Assembly (NCBI GenBank): GCA_037693485.1
Contig: CM075346.1
Coordinates: 49,522,001-49,586,000, forward strand
Direction of reading: 5' to 3'
DNA: 64,000 bases
Source: Kitagawia praeruptora
Taxonomy: Eukaryota; Streptophyta; Magnoliopsida; Apiales; Apiaceae
The position numbers and the translations under genes were made by a program. Position 1 is the stretch's first letter; every line of letters begins with the position of its first letter. A model generated the notes under the pieces. That model ran no database searches and was not told the origin of the DNA. It saw only the letters and a list, made by a program, of their open reading frames with translations. Of this stretch, positions 45,347 to 56,051 are shown in pieces.

Positions 45347-46175
45347 TTTTGGTTGAAGCATAAACCAAGATCCATATTTTTGTGGCCACCAATTGACTTT
45401 CTGATTTGATGACCCATATACAAATCAAGATCCGGTATTAAGACCACACAGACAGACAGACAAGAATTCTGAGAAGGCCAAATTCTTAAATAAATTTATT
45501 TTATGGATTTATATTTATATAAGTTTATTTTGTAAATTTATTTTAAATGAATTCATCTTCAAAATTTAATTTAAATGAGTTTATTATTTAAACTTGAATA
45601 AGTTTATTTATAAACTTAATTTAAATAAATTTATATTACAAATTTAATTTAAATAAATTTATTCTTTAAACTTAAATAAATTAAATTTGTGGTTTAAATT
45701 ATTTTTTTGGTTGATTTTTGGTTTAATAGTAGGCGCTTATGTGGCGTTCTAAGATCGTTTCAATTTATTTTTCTGATTTTCTTAGAGCTTTACAATTTTA
45801 AATAGTAATTAATAAAGAGGTGTTTGAATTTATAGAGAAAAAGAGTTCGAATTTATAGGGAATACATATAATTAGAAGTTCTATTAGAAGTAGAATAGGT
45901 ATTTATAAGACATATGATTAAAAGTTTTATTGGAAGTTGAATAGGAGTTCGAATTTATAAAAGTGAATAATTTGAATTTTTAAGTACTACATTTAATTAA
46001 AGTTCTATTGAAAGTAGAATAGGTGAACATAAGAATATATAATTAAAAGTGGAGGCTTTCGAGATGTTTTAAAGCTCAGCGTCTGAACCAAAGGCTTAAG
46101 AAGATGAAATTTGTTGACAAGTGCATAATTGTTCTACTTTTCAATTTTCGGAAAAGCACGCGAAGATGCAGTCCT
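45347..46175. other. No gene; degenerate AT-rich repeats
   Basis: Short repeats of aatttattttaa type at 45480-45680, then gaatttatag...agttctattgaaagtagaatagg units (about 45790-46050) that recur at 47870-48480. No coding sequence is supported. Confidence 0.6.
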
Positions 46176-46265
46176 ATGAATTTACATGAAGGTATCATGG
46201 CAGAAATTATTTACAAGAAATTATTTAACAAGCTACCTGTTAAATATATCTTGCATTGCATGTGA
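46176..46265 (+). pseudogene. F-box-like fragment
   Basis: A 29-codon frame reads MAEIIYKKLFNKLPVKYILHC from residue 8. It resembles the plant F-box pattern of E-I-[IL], a short spacer, LPVK, then [SL]-L-x-C, with one extra residue. It ends at a TGA inside TGTGAGTA. No rest of an F-box protein was found downstream. It is probably a gene scrap. Confidence 0.35.
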
Positions 46266-46948
46266 GTACACCACCATTATCATAATCTCATCATCTTTAC
46301 CATATCATACTTTTTTTATTTTTTCATTAGCAACTTGATACATTTACTCTCAATCTTTCATAGTTTATTTTTCATGTACAATGATTTAGGATCCTCAATA
46401 ATAGTCTATAATAATATATTGAGAACTATACGTATGATCAACAATTCGTTGAAAAGATAGAGGTGATTTATTATTATTATATTATTATCATCATCATCAT
46501 CTACTTTAAATTTTGCACTTATTTTGAGGTTTAAAAAATATTGCATAAGCATTTAAATTTTTAATACTTGCTATCTTGCCTGCTTGCGTTGTCCATACTT
46601 TTGAATTTTGTTTTTTTCCTTGGGTAACAGATCAAGATTTTGTATGAAAAATACTACTACTATAAATTTGTGTCAATAATTTTAATGACAATTTACACCA
46701 ATAATAAAGTATCAACATTTTTATTTTTATAAGGAAAAAGATTACTATAAATTATCAATAATAATACATAACAATGTTAATTAGCTAAAAAAATGTATAA
46801 TAAAGTTAGGACTTCTGCCTCACATGAGAACAATATAATAGAAAAAACGTGCTTAACGAGAGAGCGGCTCAGTAGGAAAGAACCATAAACTATTTGGATT
46901 TAGAAGGGAGAAATGGGTTCAACGAAAGGATGGTTCACTAGGAATGAA

Positions 46949-47233
46949 CGTGTTAAATATTAAAATTTGATAATAATGTTATAAAATTTATTTTCTCTTT
47001 AGGTTCCAATTAATTTTAGAATAGTTATAATGCCATCGCGAAGCGCAAATTATATGTGAGAGGTTAGATGGTGGTTCCCAAAATGCTTCAATTTACGTGT
47101 TAAGTATTAAAATTTGATAATAATGTTATAAAATTTATTTTCTCTTTAGTTTCCAATTAATTTTAGAATAATTATATCACCATCGCGTTTCGAATTATAA
47201 GCGAGAGGTTAGGTGGAGGTTCCCAAAATGCTT
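46949..47233. repeat. Tandem duplication, about 147 bp
   Basis: Two copies starting cgtgttaa (46949 and 47096), each ending gttcccaaaatgcttcaattta. They differ at the short GC-rich segment (gccatcgcgaagcgcaaa versus accatcgcgtttcgaatt). Confidence 0.8.
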
Positions 47234-47809
47234 CAATTTATTTTTCTGTGGTTATAAAAGTTTTGTAAATTTAAATGTAAATAATTAAAAAAAAATTTAA
47301 CATATTTAAAGTGGAAGAGAGATTCAAATTTATGATCGAAGTAGAAAAAATATCGGAAATAAATTTTGATTTTTTTTTTTGCTAAATGGAAATTTTGAGC
47401 ATATGAAATTAGGCATATTTTTATAAAAAAAAGGGGGTGGGGGGAGGTAGGGAGGCAAAATTTTAGAAGAGACAATCAAAATTAATTCTCAGACCGTGAC
47501 ACACACATGCACATGTTTGACTTATCAATATACAAGCAAAGAAAAATAGGAATCGTTAAATTGCGCTAAAAGAAATTACAAGTTCTATGTAACCGAATTC
47601 AAATCAAAGGAGTTTATTTTTAGGCACATATTAAATATTCCTGGCATTTAACGACTACTATTTACTGATTATAATAATTGAATTTCTATTTTTATTGATA
47701 CGAATCTTTAAATTTAAACACGGGGTTAGATTTTAAATTTATTTGGATACACAAGAAATTATGCTAAAAGAATAATTTTTTTAAAAAAAATTAGAATTTT
47801 AAAAAAATA
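47234..47809. other. No gene seen (47234-47809)
   Basis: AT-rich DNA. A G-rich tract, gggggtggggggaggtaggg, lies near 47430. Confidence 0.6.
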
Positions 47810-48490
47810 AAAATAAATATCCTTCAACATATTAGAATTATAATAAGTTTTCAAATTTATATAAGAAAAGAGTTTGAATTCATAGGGAAAACATATAATT
47901 AAAATTTTATAAAAAATAAAGTAGGTGTTCGAATTTATGAAGAATAATGGTACGAATTTATAGGTAAAATATATAATTAAAAATTCTAATAGAAGTAGCA
48001 TTTGTCTTCAAATTTATAGTGGAGAAGAGTTTGAATTTATAAAAGAATACATATAATTAAAATTTATATTGAAAGTAGAATATGGATTCGAATTTATAGT
48101 AGAGAAGAGTTCGAAGTTATAGAAAAGATGTATAATTAAAATTTCTATTGAAAGTAGAATAGGTATTTGAATATAGAGGAGAAGACTTCAAATTTAAATT
48201 TATAAAGAAAACAAAATTAAAAGTTTTATTAGAAATAGAATACGAGAGCATGTTCTATATAAAGTAGAATAGATGTTGGTAAGACATATAATTAAAAGTT
48301 TATTAGAAATAAAATAGGAGTTCAAATTTAAAGAGGAGAATAGTTCAAATTTATAGAAATAACGTATAATTAAAAAAATTATTTGAAGTAGATTAGGTGT
48401 TTAAATTTATAGGGAAGAAAAGTTCAAATTTATAGAGAATACATAAAACTAAAAGTTTTGGAAGTAGAATACGAGGGCATGAAGTTGGGA
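47810..48490. repeat. Degenerate repeat, units about 70-80 bp
   Basis: Roughly eight diverged units of the form gaatttatag-gagaagagttcgaatttatag-aaaacatataattaaaagtt-tattgaaagtagaatagg. The same unit type occurs at 45790-46050. Confidence 0.6.
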
Positions 48491-48732
48491 TTTGGGTCCC
48501 AAATGAGAGCAGCTCGAGACATGCATTTTTAACAAATATACGGGGAAAGATCGTATCATCTATTAGAATTTGATATTGATGAAATATATGTTATTTTATT
48601 TTGTTTTGATTTTTATGGATAGAATTATTATACAAGTATTCATAATATATGTTAAACCTAGGGCTCGATTTTAACGAGAGAGCAGGGCAACATGTTAACC
48701 GCTAAAATTTAATATTGATAATATAATATAGA

Positions 48733-49150
48733 TATGGGTGGCACTCTGGAGATAATCACCTTATATAGAGTTCAAGAGAGAACCATCACAATATACATAT
48801 ATTTATCTTTTTTTGGATGAAATATAATTATAAATCTTAATTAAGAAATTAAAAATTTATACAACTTTTATTTTTGGAAACTCATTAAAAATTTATGAAA
48901 TAATCCAAATCAATTCTACCAAAAAATCAAATTTATCCAAAATGATTCTACCGTAGAATCAAATTCAAATCAATTTTTTTCCCCAAATTTTATGTTAGAT
49001 CCTTCATAAAAGTTATATATCATTAGTAATTTACATTAGAATCAAATTTTAGGTTTTTAAAATTTTATTTGCAATTTATTAATGAAATTCTATGGTGGAA
49101 TCAATAGTTCTCTCCGGGACTCTATATAAGAAAATTATTTCTGGAACAAT
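48733..49150. repeat. Inverted repeat pair, MITE-like
   Basis: The arm at about 48733-48785 (ctctggagataatcacc, ttatatagagtt, gagagaacc) is the reverse complement of 49106-49150 (agttctctcc, gactctatataag, attatttctgg) over about 40 bp with mismatches. About 330 bp lie between them. No clear TSD was found. Confidence 0.5.
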
Positions 49151-49189
49151 GACCAATAAATATATATTGAATTGTTTTTTAAAAAAGGT

Positions 49190-49225
49190 TATAACGCCGC
49201 CGCAAAGCGTGGCTTTATCAACTAG
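49190..49225 (+). mobile_element. Helitron-like 3' end
   Basis: GC-rich hairpin-capable gccgccgcaaagcgtggc is followed by tttatcaa and CTAG (49222-49225), then T. This is the Helitron 3' layout. The 5' end was not located. Confidence 0.4.
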
Positions 49226-49230
49226 TTATA

Positions 49231-49235
49231 GATTT
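49231..49235. repeat. TSD GATTT (left) of the TRIM element
   Basis: GATTT flanks the element and recurs at 55176-55180. Confidence 0.92.
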
Positions 49236-49424
49236 TGTTGGAATTTAATCTTAAATTTATTATTTAAGTATTGTTTTTATTTGTCTTTTTTGTGTCAGAA
49301 TAAACATTGTTTTGATTTGGTCGTGAGTTGTTAGAGTAATTTTAGGAGTCAGTTGCAGTGAAGTTTGATAAGGTAAGTGGTTAGGTTGTTCCTAAAAAAA
49401 AAACAAGAGTACACTACAAGAAAA

Positions 49425-49690
49425 ACTCCTATCAGCGACCGCCTATCAGCGACCGACTCCGGTCGCAACTACCGGTCGCATATAATCTGGTCGCTAATAT
49501 GCATTATTGCGACCACTTTTACCGACCGCGGGATCGGCGACTGACATTAGCGACCGATTGAGGTCGCTAATAATAGCGACACCTATCAGCTACTGACGTT
49601 GGTCGCTACTAACAACGACCACTATCAGCGACCAAATTCGGTTGCTAATAATAGCGACCATTATTAGCGACCAACTGCGGTGGCTGATGC
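49425..49690. repeat. Left subterminal repeats of the CACTA element
   Basis: Many copies of (A/T)AGCGACC(G/A) in both orientations, at spacings of about 10-30 bp. In CACTA elements such motifs bind an element-encoded protein. Confidence 0.85.
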
Positions 49691-50499
49691 TTGATAATTA
49701 AAATTTAATTATTTTTCTATTTTTCCAGATTTACCATAATTTTATCCCTGCTTTGTACCAACATATTCACAACAATACAAACATCTACTTTGTCCCAACA
49801 CATTCACGACAATATAAACATCTAAAAACCCAAATAATCGAATAAATAAAGTTCAAATCATTTTAGTTAACATCCAATATCTTCATAACAATCTCCTGTC
49901 GGATACAAAACTTTTATGATCGTGTACAGATCTTTTACTTTCTACATTTCAGATACCCCAAGCAACAACAATAAATTTTACAAAGACACAAAGCTGTTGC
50001 AAATTTGTTGGAGTGCTCAACTGAGTTGATTGTGTAATCTTCACCTTCTCTCAGCAGTTTCTCTTTATCAGTTCATCCCACTGAGTTTATTCTTGACATT
50101 GATTTTATTCTTGAGCATTATACTTGACTTCCTGCATGCCAAAATTTATGTAGCTGTGACAATATATTAAGAAAGCCAACCATGCTACTACAAAATATTC
50201 ACCCGTGACAAAAGATAAACAAACAAAACCAAATCAGATGTTAATTTAGCCGGAAATTTTACCATGATAAATCAAGTTATAACTTATAGCACTCTCAAAT
50301 CAGAAATATATATAAGCTACCTGGATTTGAGGGGTACAAAAGTTTCATTTTGATCTGCAAAAGAAAAAAGCAATTTTAGAAACTCCATCCAAGTCCTGTA
50401 CAATGGACAAAAACACATAAATCTCAACATAACATTCATTGTGTATAATCTACCATTTAAGATGTCACAAAACAAAAAATCGAAAGTAAAAAAGCATAC

Positions 50500-50656
50500 C
50501 AAGTATAGCTTCTGGTGCACGATAATGCCGCGTTGAAATAATGTAAGTCTGATTCTGGCAATCATAAGTAGTACTGCCAAAGTCAATTACTTTAATAGCA
50601 CTGGACTTGGGGATCCTCTTACAATACGAACTGTCCATAGGCGATCTTGATGAACC
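50500..50656 (-). pseudogene. Captured LAMMER/AFC-type kinase exon (DFG and P+1 loop)
   Basis: On the minus strand a TTTTGCAG acceptor precedes and a CTTG|GTATGC donor follows this 157-bp exon. It encodes PKSSAIKVIDFGSTTYD and STRHYRAPEAILG, the DFG magnesium-binding motif and activation segment of LAMMER (AFC, CLK-like) kinases, which phosphorylate SR splicing factors. The frame is open across the exon. The rest of the kinase domain after ILG was not found. It is most likely a gene fragment picked up by the CACTA element; its source gene is not in the window. Confidence 0.85.
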
Positions 50657-50786
50657 CTGCAAAAGAGAACCAGTCAGGTTCAACTTTTTAACCAGTGAAG
50701 ATATTCTATGCATTTAAGTTACTTCAATATTGTCATTACCATTAGAAATTAGAAAATAAAATAAAATGAGATAGCCCCTAAAATAC

Positions 50787-50878
50787 CTTATAATCAAGAA
50801 TTTTTACATATTTCGGAGACACAAGTAATATGTTCTCTGGCTTCAAATCAGTATGAATGAGACGCAAATCATGCATGA
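50787..50878 (-). pseudogene. Captured LAMMER/AFC-type kinase exon (catalytic loop)
   Basis: A 92-bp minus-strand exon between a TTTGCAG acceptor and a TATAAG|GTATTT donor. It encodes MHDLRLIHTDLKPENILLVS and VKILDYK; HTDLKPEN is the catalytic loop with the Thr typical of LAMMER kinases. It lies upstream of exon 50500-50656 in the correct order with a normal-sized intron (130 bp), so a genomic piece with introns was captured rather than a cDNA. Confidence 0.85.
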
Positions 50879-51635
50879 CTGCAAATGATAATTAAGAACA
50901 AATGAACATCCGATGAATGCAGAAATAAGATCAAAAACTTAACAATAACTTCTAACATGAAAAAATATATTTGTTTTTCAGGAAAACATCATTACCAGGT
51001 AGTCAGATGACAAAATTAACATGTGCAAGGGCTTAGATTAGCCAAATTAAATATAAACAAAGAAAAGTGCAAACCTAAATAAATGAGAATATTTTGCAGA
51101 ATAGAATAGAGTAATTTTTTTTTAAATAGATCGATGAATCCTGCAAATTATCATCAATATTGAGATCTTGCTTGGCGAAAATTAGTAAGGCCACCCTTTA
51201 TTGTTTCAAATTCTAAAAAACCAAAAGCATTTAATCAAATTCTAAAAGTTTGCATTCCGGGTCTATACAAAATATATTCCAAGCCTGCTGCATATCTATT
51301 TTCTCTTGATAAAATATAGGTAGAGGATTGAAACCTCAGTTGAGACCGGTGTGTGAGCATTAAAAATAAAAACCATGTAGCAGAAATAAAATACTATACT
51401 CATAAATAAATGGCATGCTCCCTCCATCCAGTTAGAACTCTCAAGTCTCAATGCCTTGTTACCTGGAGGTATCCATTAGGCCATGAAAAACACACATGTT
51501 CTCTTATAGCCGGCTACAAAAGAAGAACTTGGTTACATTTAAAATACCTGTAAAAAAAATTACCTGTAAAATAATTTAAAAATTACTACATTTTTCAAGC
51601 TCTTGAAAAATAAAGTACTGCATAACCAGATTTTA

Positions 51636-51735
51636 CCATATTTAGTCTGTCACAGTTGGCATATCTGGACAAAGCAGCGGCTATTGATCTTCTTAAGAGG
51701 TCCCCAACACCATCCACCCCAAGCCTGACCGGAAT
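51636..51735 (-). other. Possible further captured coding fragment
   Basis: The minus strand reads RLGVDGVGDLLRRSIAAAL and SRYANCDRL without a stop, and is less AT-rich than its surroundings. I do not recognise the protein. It may be another captured exon. Confidence 0.3.
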
Positions 51736-51999
51736 ATGTAAATGGAGATAATATCACATTCCAGTCACTTAATATTATAAGATCATGTCTCTATCTCTCA
51801 CAAAAAAAAAACAAATTACAACTATAAAAACTCCAATTAATCAAAAACCTACAATTAGATACAAATAAAAAACCCCAATTAGACACCAATTAATCAAAAA
51901 CCCACCAATTATATACAAACAGAAAACCCCCAATTTGTTGTATGTATGCAAATGAAAACCCAAACAAAACAAAACACCCAATCGAACAGATACAGAGAG

Positions 52000-52210
52000 A
52001 TGGTCGAGAGTGTGTTGAGAGAGAGAGAGAATAACTTATCTAATCGAAGCCCTAATCGCCCTTCATTCATTCTTTTCGTTCTTCAATTCTTAAAGTTTTG
52101 AGAGAGAGGGAGAGAGAGAGCGCCAAAGTTGTAAGTGAGTTTAGGTCAGGGGAGTTTAGATCTGATAAAGTTTGGTTTGGGGAAACTTTGGTGTTAAGTT
52201 TTCATTTTGG
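52000..52210 (-). other. UTR-like GA/CT-rich segment in the CACTA element
   Basis: The minus strand shows CTCTCTCTCT runs and a gggcgattagggcttcgatt stretch, resembling a plant gene 5' UTR. It lies upstream of the kinase exons on the same strand, so it may be part of the captured gene. No start codon context ties it to the kinase. Confidence 0.4.
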
Positions 52211-52539
52211 GGGGAAGTTTTTCACAGCTAAAAATGACCCGCTGCGTTCAATTTTTCAATTTTTGATTTAATTTTTGATTTTCAATTTTCAATTTAAATA
52301 TTTTAATTATAATTTATTAATTTAAAAATCATGAATAAAAAATACAGTATATATTTATAAATATATAAATATAAATTCTTAATATTTTATTATATATGTT
52401 TATCATATTTTAGGGATACAAATACTAAGAATAATTATTTTTTTAAAATTTTTATTTTCTTAATTTATTAACTACGTTTTTGTTAAAACCCGAACATTTA
52501 ATTTATTTATTTTTATTATTTTTGCCCAACAATAAAATG
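52211..52539. other. No gene seen (52211-52539)
   Basis: Very AT-rich spacer inside the CACTA element. Confidence 0.6.
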
Positions 52540-53430
52540 AGTATTTATTAACATCCGTCCCTCTATAGAAAGCATCACTTCGTCTAGAACTCGTAACTAG
52601 TGCTTTGTTCCAGATTATTGTTTCTATTTTTTAAAAAACATTTATCGATGATCCAACCGTACAGATGTTAAAATATATCTAAATAAATGACATTCCCAAA
52701 TTTTCAAAAAAATAAAAAATTAATTTGGTTGGATATCTTACTAGAACACTACTATATCGTTTAGAACTCGTAACAAGTGCTTTGTCCCAGATTATTGTTT
52801 CTATTTTTTAAAAAACATTTATCGACGATCCAACCGTACGGATGTTAAAATATATCTAGTTAAATAACATTCCCAAATTTTCAAAAAATAAAAAATTAAT
52901 TTGGTTGGATATCTTACTAGAACACTACTATATCGTCTAGAACTCGTAACTAGTGCTTTATCCCAAATTATTGTTTCTATTTTTTAAAAAACATTTATCG
53001 ACGATCCAACCGTACGGATGTTAAAATATATCTAATTAAATAACATTCCCAAATTTTCAAAAAATAAAAAATTAATTTGGTTGGATATCTTACTAGAACA
53101 CTACTATATCGTCTAGAACTCGTAACTAGTGCTTTGTCCCAGATTATTGTTTCTATTTTTTAAAAAACATTTATCGACGATCCAACCGTACAGATGTCAA
53201 TATATATCTAAAATAATGATATTCCCAAATTTTCAAAAAATAAAAAATTAATTTGGTTGGTGATCTTAGTAGATCACTACTATCTTGACTAGTACTCGTA
53301 ACTGGTGCTTCGTTCCGGATTATTGTTTCTATTTTTTTAAACATATTTATCAACGATCCAACCGTACGGATGTTAAGATATATCTAATTAAATAATATTA
53401 TCTAATTTCCAAAAAATAAAAAATTAATTC
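52540..53430. repeat. 176-bp tandem array in the CACTA element
   Basis: Five copies; the phrase tgtttctatttttta recurs at 52619, 52796, 52972, 53148 and 53324, a period of 176-177 bp. Units contain gatccaaccgtacggatg and ctagaactcgtaactagtgc. The inner copies are the most alike and the outer ones diverged, as expected from unequal exchange. Confidence 0.9.
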
Positions 53431-53464
53431 GTTGATAATATTAATTTTTTTTAATATTCCCTAT

Positions 53465-53790
53465 TAGCGACGGAACTAGCGGTCGCTGATATTCGGTCGC
53501 AGATAAAAGTGGTCGCTAATTATAGTGGTCGCTACTAATTGTGGTCGCTGATAAATGTATTAGCGACGGAACTCGCGGTCGCTGATAAATTTGGTCGCTG
53601 AAAAATAAATCGCCAATTTTTCGTCCCAAAAATTTTAGGCGGGATTTATAATTGCGACCGATTAGCGACCAACTGCGGTCGCTGTTGTATATTAGCGACG
53701 GATTTTTTGTCGGTCGCTAATAGTGGTCGCTGATACCTGTATTAGCGACGGAATAATGCGGTCGCTGATAAATTTGGTCGCTGATAGGCC
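53465..53790. repeat. Right subterminal repeats of the CACTA element
   Basis: Dense CGGTCGCT(A/G)ATA motifs, mostly opposite in orientation to those of the left end. Confidence 0.85.
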
Positions 53791-53895
53791 TTTTTCTTGT
53801 AGTGGTAGTAGTTTTTGCTCTCAACATATTCTCTTTGTGTGATTGGTTTACTTTACATATTTGACAAAGATATCTATACATTGATTTCCAACACT

Positions 53896-53907
53896 TGGTA
53901 TCAGAGC
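53896..53907 (+). promoter_or_regulatory. Primer binding site of the TRIM element
   Basis: TGGTATCAGAGC, two bases after the left LTR, exact initiator-Met type. Confidence 0.88.
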
Positions 53908-54706
53908 GGAAGAGTTCTGGGCCTTCTGGCTCGGCCCATGCACGGCTTGTTAAAATGGTGGAGTTGTATGTTTAAGCCGATGGTGGGAGATTTGATGGCC
54001 TTGACAATAGCTGCGGTGACGGGACATGCTGCGGCGACTGGGATACTGTTGGCTATGAGCCATGATCATGTTATTGTGAGAAAGGATCGTGGGGTTATGT
54101 ATATGAGAAATATTAAAGGTGGAATGGATTTTAGTGATAACACGGGGCTGGTAGTTTTTCTACTCTGCTTCTATTAAGGTGTTCTTTTGTTGTTAGTCGG
54201 AGACGTGATGATTGCTTCCTGTGCTTGGGCTTTGGTCCTGGGAAGCGATACGAAATGTATTGTTCTGTCCAGGCTTAAGAGCTCAGCTGTTCATATCATC
54301 TTTGGTCTCGCGTATTGGTCTGATCTACAGAGTTCAAGTTGCAGTGAGGTGGAGAATGCAAGTTTGGCAGAATATGAGTATTTGCGATTGTGCGGGTTTA
54401 TTAGTTTTAGAATGCTCAGGTGCATCTGGTGTGTGTTGGGCACATACGTGTGATTGAGCTGTGCAGGGTGGGTTTTATTTAGGTGTTGATGAAGGCAAAT
54501 GTGCAAATGTTGTCTACTAAGGAAGAGTGGAAGGAAGAAAAGTCATACGGGCTTGTGAAGAATAGTCATACGGGCTCAGTTTAAAAGCCATACGGACTCA
54601 GTTTAAAAGCCATACGGGCTCAGTTCAATAGCCATACAGGCTCAGTTCAATAGCCAAACGGGCTGGAAGGATTGCATGATGATAAGTTTAAGATTAAGGG
54701 GCTGAT
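53908..54706 (+). other. Internal region of the TRIM element
   Basis: About 800 bp. A 120-codon ORF (53815-54177) crosses from the LTR into this region. It is Met-rich with no known domain, and I do not call it a gene. The 3' part holds the tandem repeat (54540-54665) and a purine tract before the LTR. Confidence 0.75.
54540..54665 (+). repeat. Tandem repeat of agccatacgggctcagtt
   Basis: About six copies of an 18-24-bp unit (gtcatacgggct, gccatacggactcag, gccatacgggctcag, gccatacaggctcag, gccaaacgggctgg). It lies just before the purine tract, a common place for tandem repeats in LTR elements. Confidence 0.85.
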
Positions 54707-55175
54707 TGTTGGAATTTAATCTTAAATTTATTATTTAAGTATTGTTTTTATTTGTCCTTTTTGTGTCAGAATAAACATTGTTTTGATTTGGTCGTGAGTT
54801 GTTAGAGTAATTTTAGGAGTCAGCTGCAGTGGAGTTTGATATGGTAAGTGGTTAGGTTGTTCCTAATAAAAAAAAACAAGAGTAGTAGTTTTTGCTCTCA
54901 ACATATTCTCTTTGTGTGATTGGTTTACTTTACATATTGAGTGAGTAGTGCTACAGGTACCAAATTGGGTACCAGAATTGGGTACCAAATGACATGTCAC
55001 TAGTTAGTTGTCATTTTGAAATATTTTTATTGGATGGCCCTGGCGGGCTCATTGCAACTATAACCAATTAAAATATAACACATCATTTGGTAACAATTTT
55101 TTGGTACCCCATTTTGATATCTCTAGCATTTTCCTTACGTATTTGACAAAAATATCTATACATTGATTTCCAACA
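54707..55175 (+). repeat. Right LTR of the TRIM element, with MITE
   Basis: About 264 bp after removing the MITE and its TSD. The TSD GATTT follows. Confidence 0.92.
54938..55134. mobile_element. MITE copy 1
   Basis: 197 bp with inverted GGTACC-containing ends (gtgctacaggtaccaaa versus the complement of ggtacccc...tagcattt). Flanks TTACATAT and TTACGTAT form an 8-bp TSD with one mismatch; the left LTR gives the empty site. A central ggccctggcgggctcattg is shared with copy 2. Confidence 0.85.
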
Positions 55176-55180
55176 GATTT

Positions 55181-55841
55181 TAGAAAAGGAATCGTGCTAG
55201 TATATTAAAAGGGATCAAGAGAATCTTGGAATGGACTAAGTGCGAGATCTAATTGAACAGGTAGAGCCAAAAGAAGAGGAATATATAATAGCGGCCCCCA
55301 ACAAGAACGAACAGCTATATCTATGTAATGGGGACTGTGAACTTCAGAGAACGGGTTCTGATTAGATTCCACTATCGTCAGGTTAATTCTTTTTTGATAA
55401 TTCCAAAACTCCCCTACCATCTCGTGATCATAATTCTCTTACCAAACTATTTATCTTTCCTTTATACTATATCCTTGCTAACCCCCCTCCCTGCCATCCC
55501 TTTTTATTCACTTCCACGGACGAACATTAACCCTATTGAGTTTTCGCTGTCCAACAAATCTCGTTCAAATGCATGGTGTGTATATACATACACGTAATAG
55601 TGCCAGCTCTTTAATTACTTACTTGTATGTATATAATTCAAGATATATTGGAATTGGACGGGTGCATGTACCACTAATCCTGTCTTCAACTGCTCATCTC
55701 ATCTGCATTCTTTCTTTAATCAATGTCGCATTTGATTGTAAATTGTATGAAATTTATGACTTTTATACACCCTAAAATTGGAAAAGGAATCGATGTATAC
55801 GCTCCGGTCCTACTAGTATGACCGTGATTTTTTTTTTATAT
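55181..55841. other. Unassigned sequence (55181-55841)
   Basis: Less AT-rich than its surroundings. A 71-codon minus ORF (55205-55420) and plus ORFs exist, but none resembles a protein I know. No element boundary is visible. Confidence 0.45.
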
Positions 55842-55849
55842 AAATAAAT

Positions 55850-56043
55850 TGTAGGTACCCCAAATTGGTACCCAAAAAATGCTCCCAAACGATGTGGCAT
55901 TGATGAGTTGGATGTATGAAGGATTTTAATTGGTGAGATATTTATGGCCCTAGCGGGCCCATTGTAATTATAACCATTCAGATAATGACACGTGTAATTT
56001 GGAAAAAAATTTGGGTACCAATTTGGGGTACCTAGCATTTTCC
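55850..56043. mobile_element. MITE copy 2
   Basis: 194 bp, same family as copy 1 (central ggccctagcgggcccattg; ends rich in GGTACC). A perfect 8-bp TSD AAATAAAT lies at 55842-55849 and 56044-56051. An 8-bp TSD fits hAT-type MITEs; other superfamilies are possible. Confidence 0.88.
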
Positions 56044-56051
56044 AAATAAAT

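Larger units (their letters stand above)
49412..53804. mobile_element. Non-autonomous CACTA transposon carrying gene fragments
   Basis: 4393 bp with terminal inverted repeats CACTACAAGAAAAA (start) and its reverse complement at the end, and a 3-bp TSD GTA (49409-49411 and 53805-53807); the other LTR of the host TRIM gives the empty site. Subterminal repeats of AGCGACCG/CGGTCGCT fill about 49430-49690 and 53465-53790. Inside are minus-strand kinase exons, a UTR-like GA-rich segment and a 176-bp tandem array. No transposase ORF was seen, so it depends on an autonomous CACTA element. Confidence 0.95.
49236..55175 (+). mobile_element. TRIM-like LTR element, expanded by CACTA and MITE insertions
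   Basis: LTRs of about 262 bp (TGTTGGAATTTAATC...TTTCCAACA): the left is 49236-53893, split by the CACTA element; the right is 54707-55175, split by a MITE. Each intact LTR shows the other's empty site. TSD GATTT. The internal region is 813 bp with a primer site (TGGTATCAGAGC) and a purine tract (AAGATTAAGGGGCTGAT). No gag or pol is present. Without insertions it is about 1.34 kb. The LTRs differ at about five sites, near 2%. Confidence 0.92.

Noticed and set aside
52540..53430. CRISPR-like array
   Set aside because: The 176-bp units are contiguous with no short repeat and spacer structure, and the sequence is plant nuclear DNA. The motif arrays in the LTRs likewise have no unique spacers of constant length.
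53815..54177. 120-codon ORF starting in the TRIM LTR
   Set aside because: It crosses the LTR, the primer site and the internal region, and has no known domain. TRIM elements are normally non-coding.
55205..55420. Organelle-derived insertion or host exon
   Set aside because: The base composition stands out, but I recognise neither a plastid or mitochondrial gene nor a nuclear protein, so no call is made.
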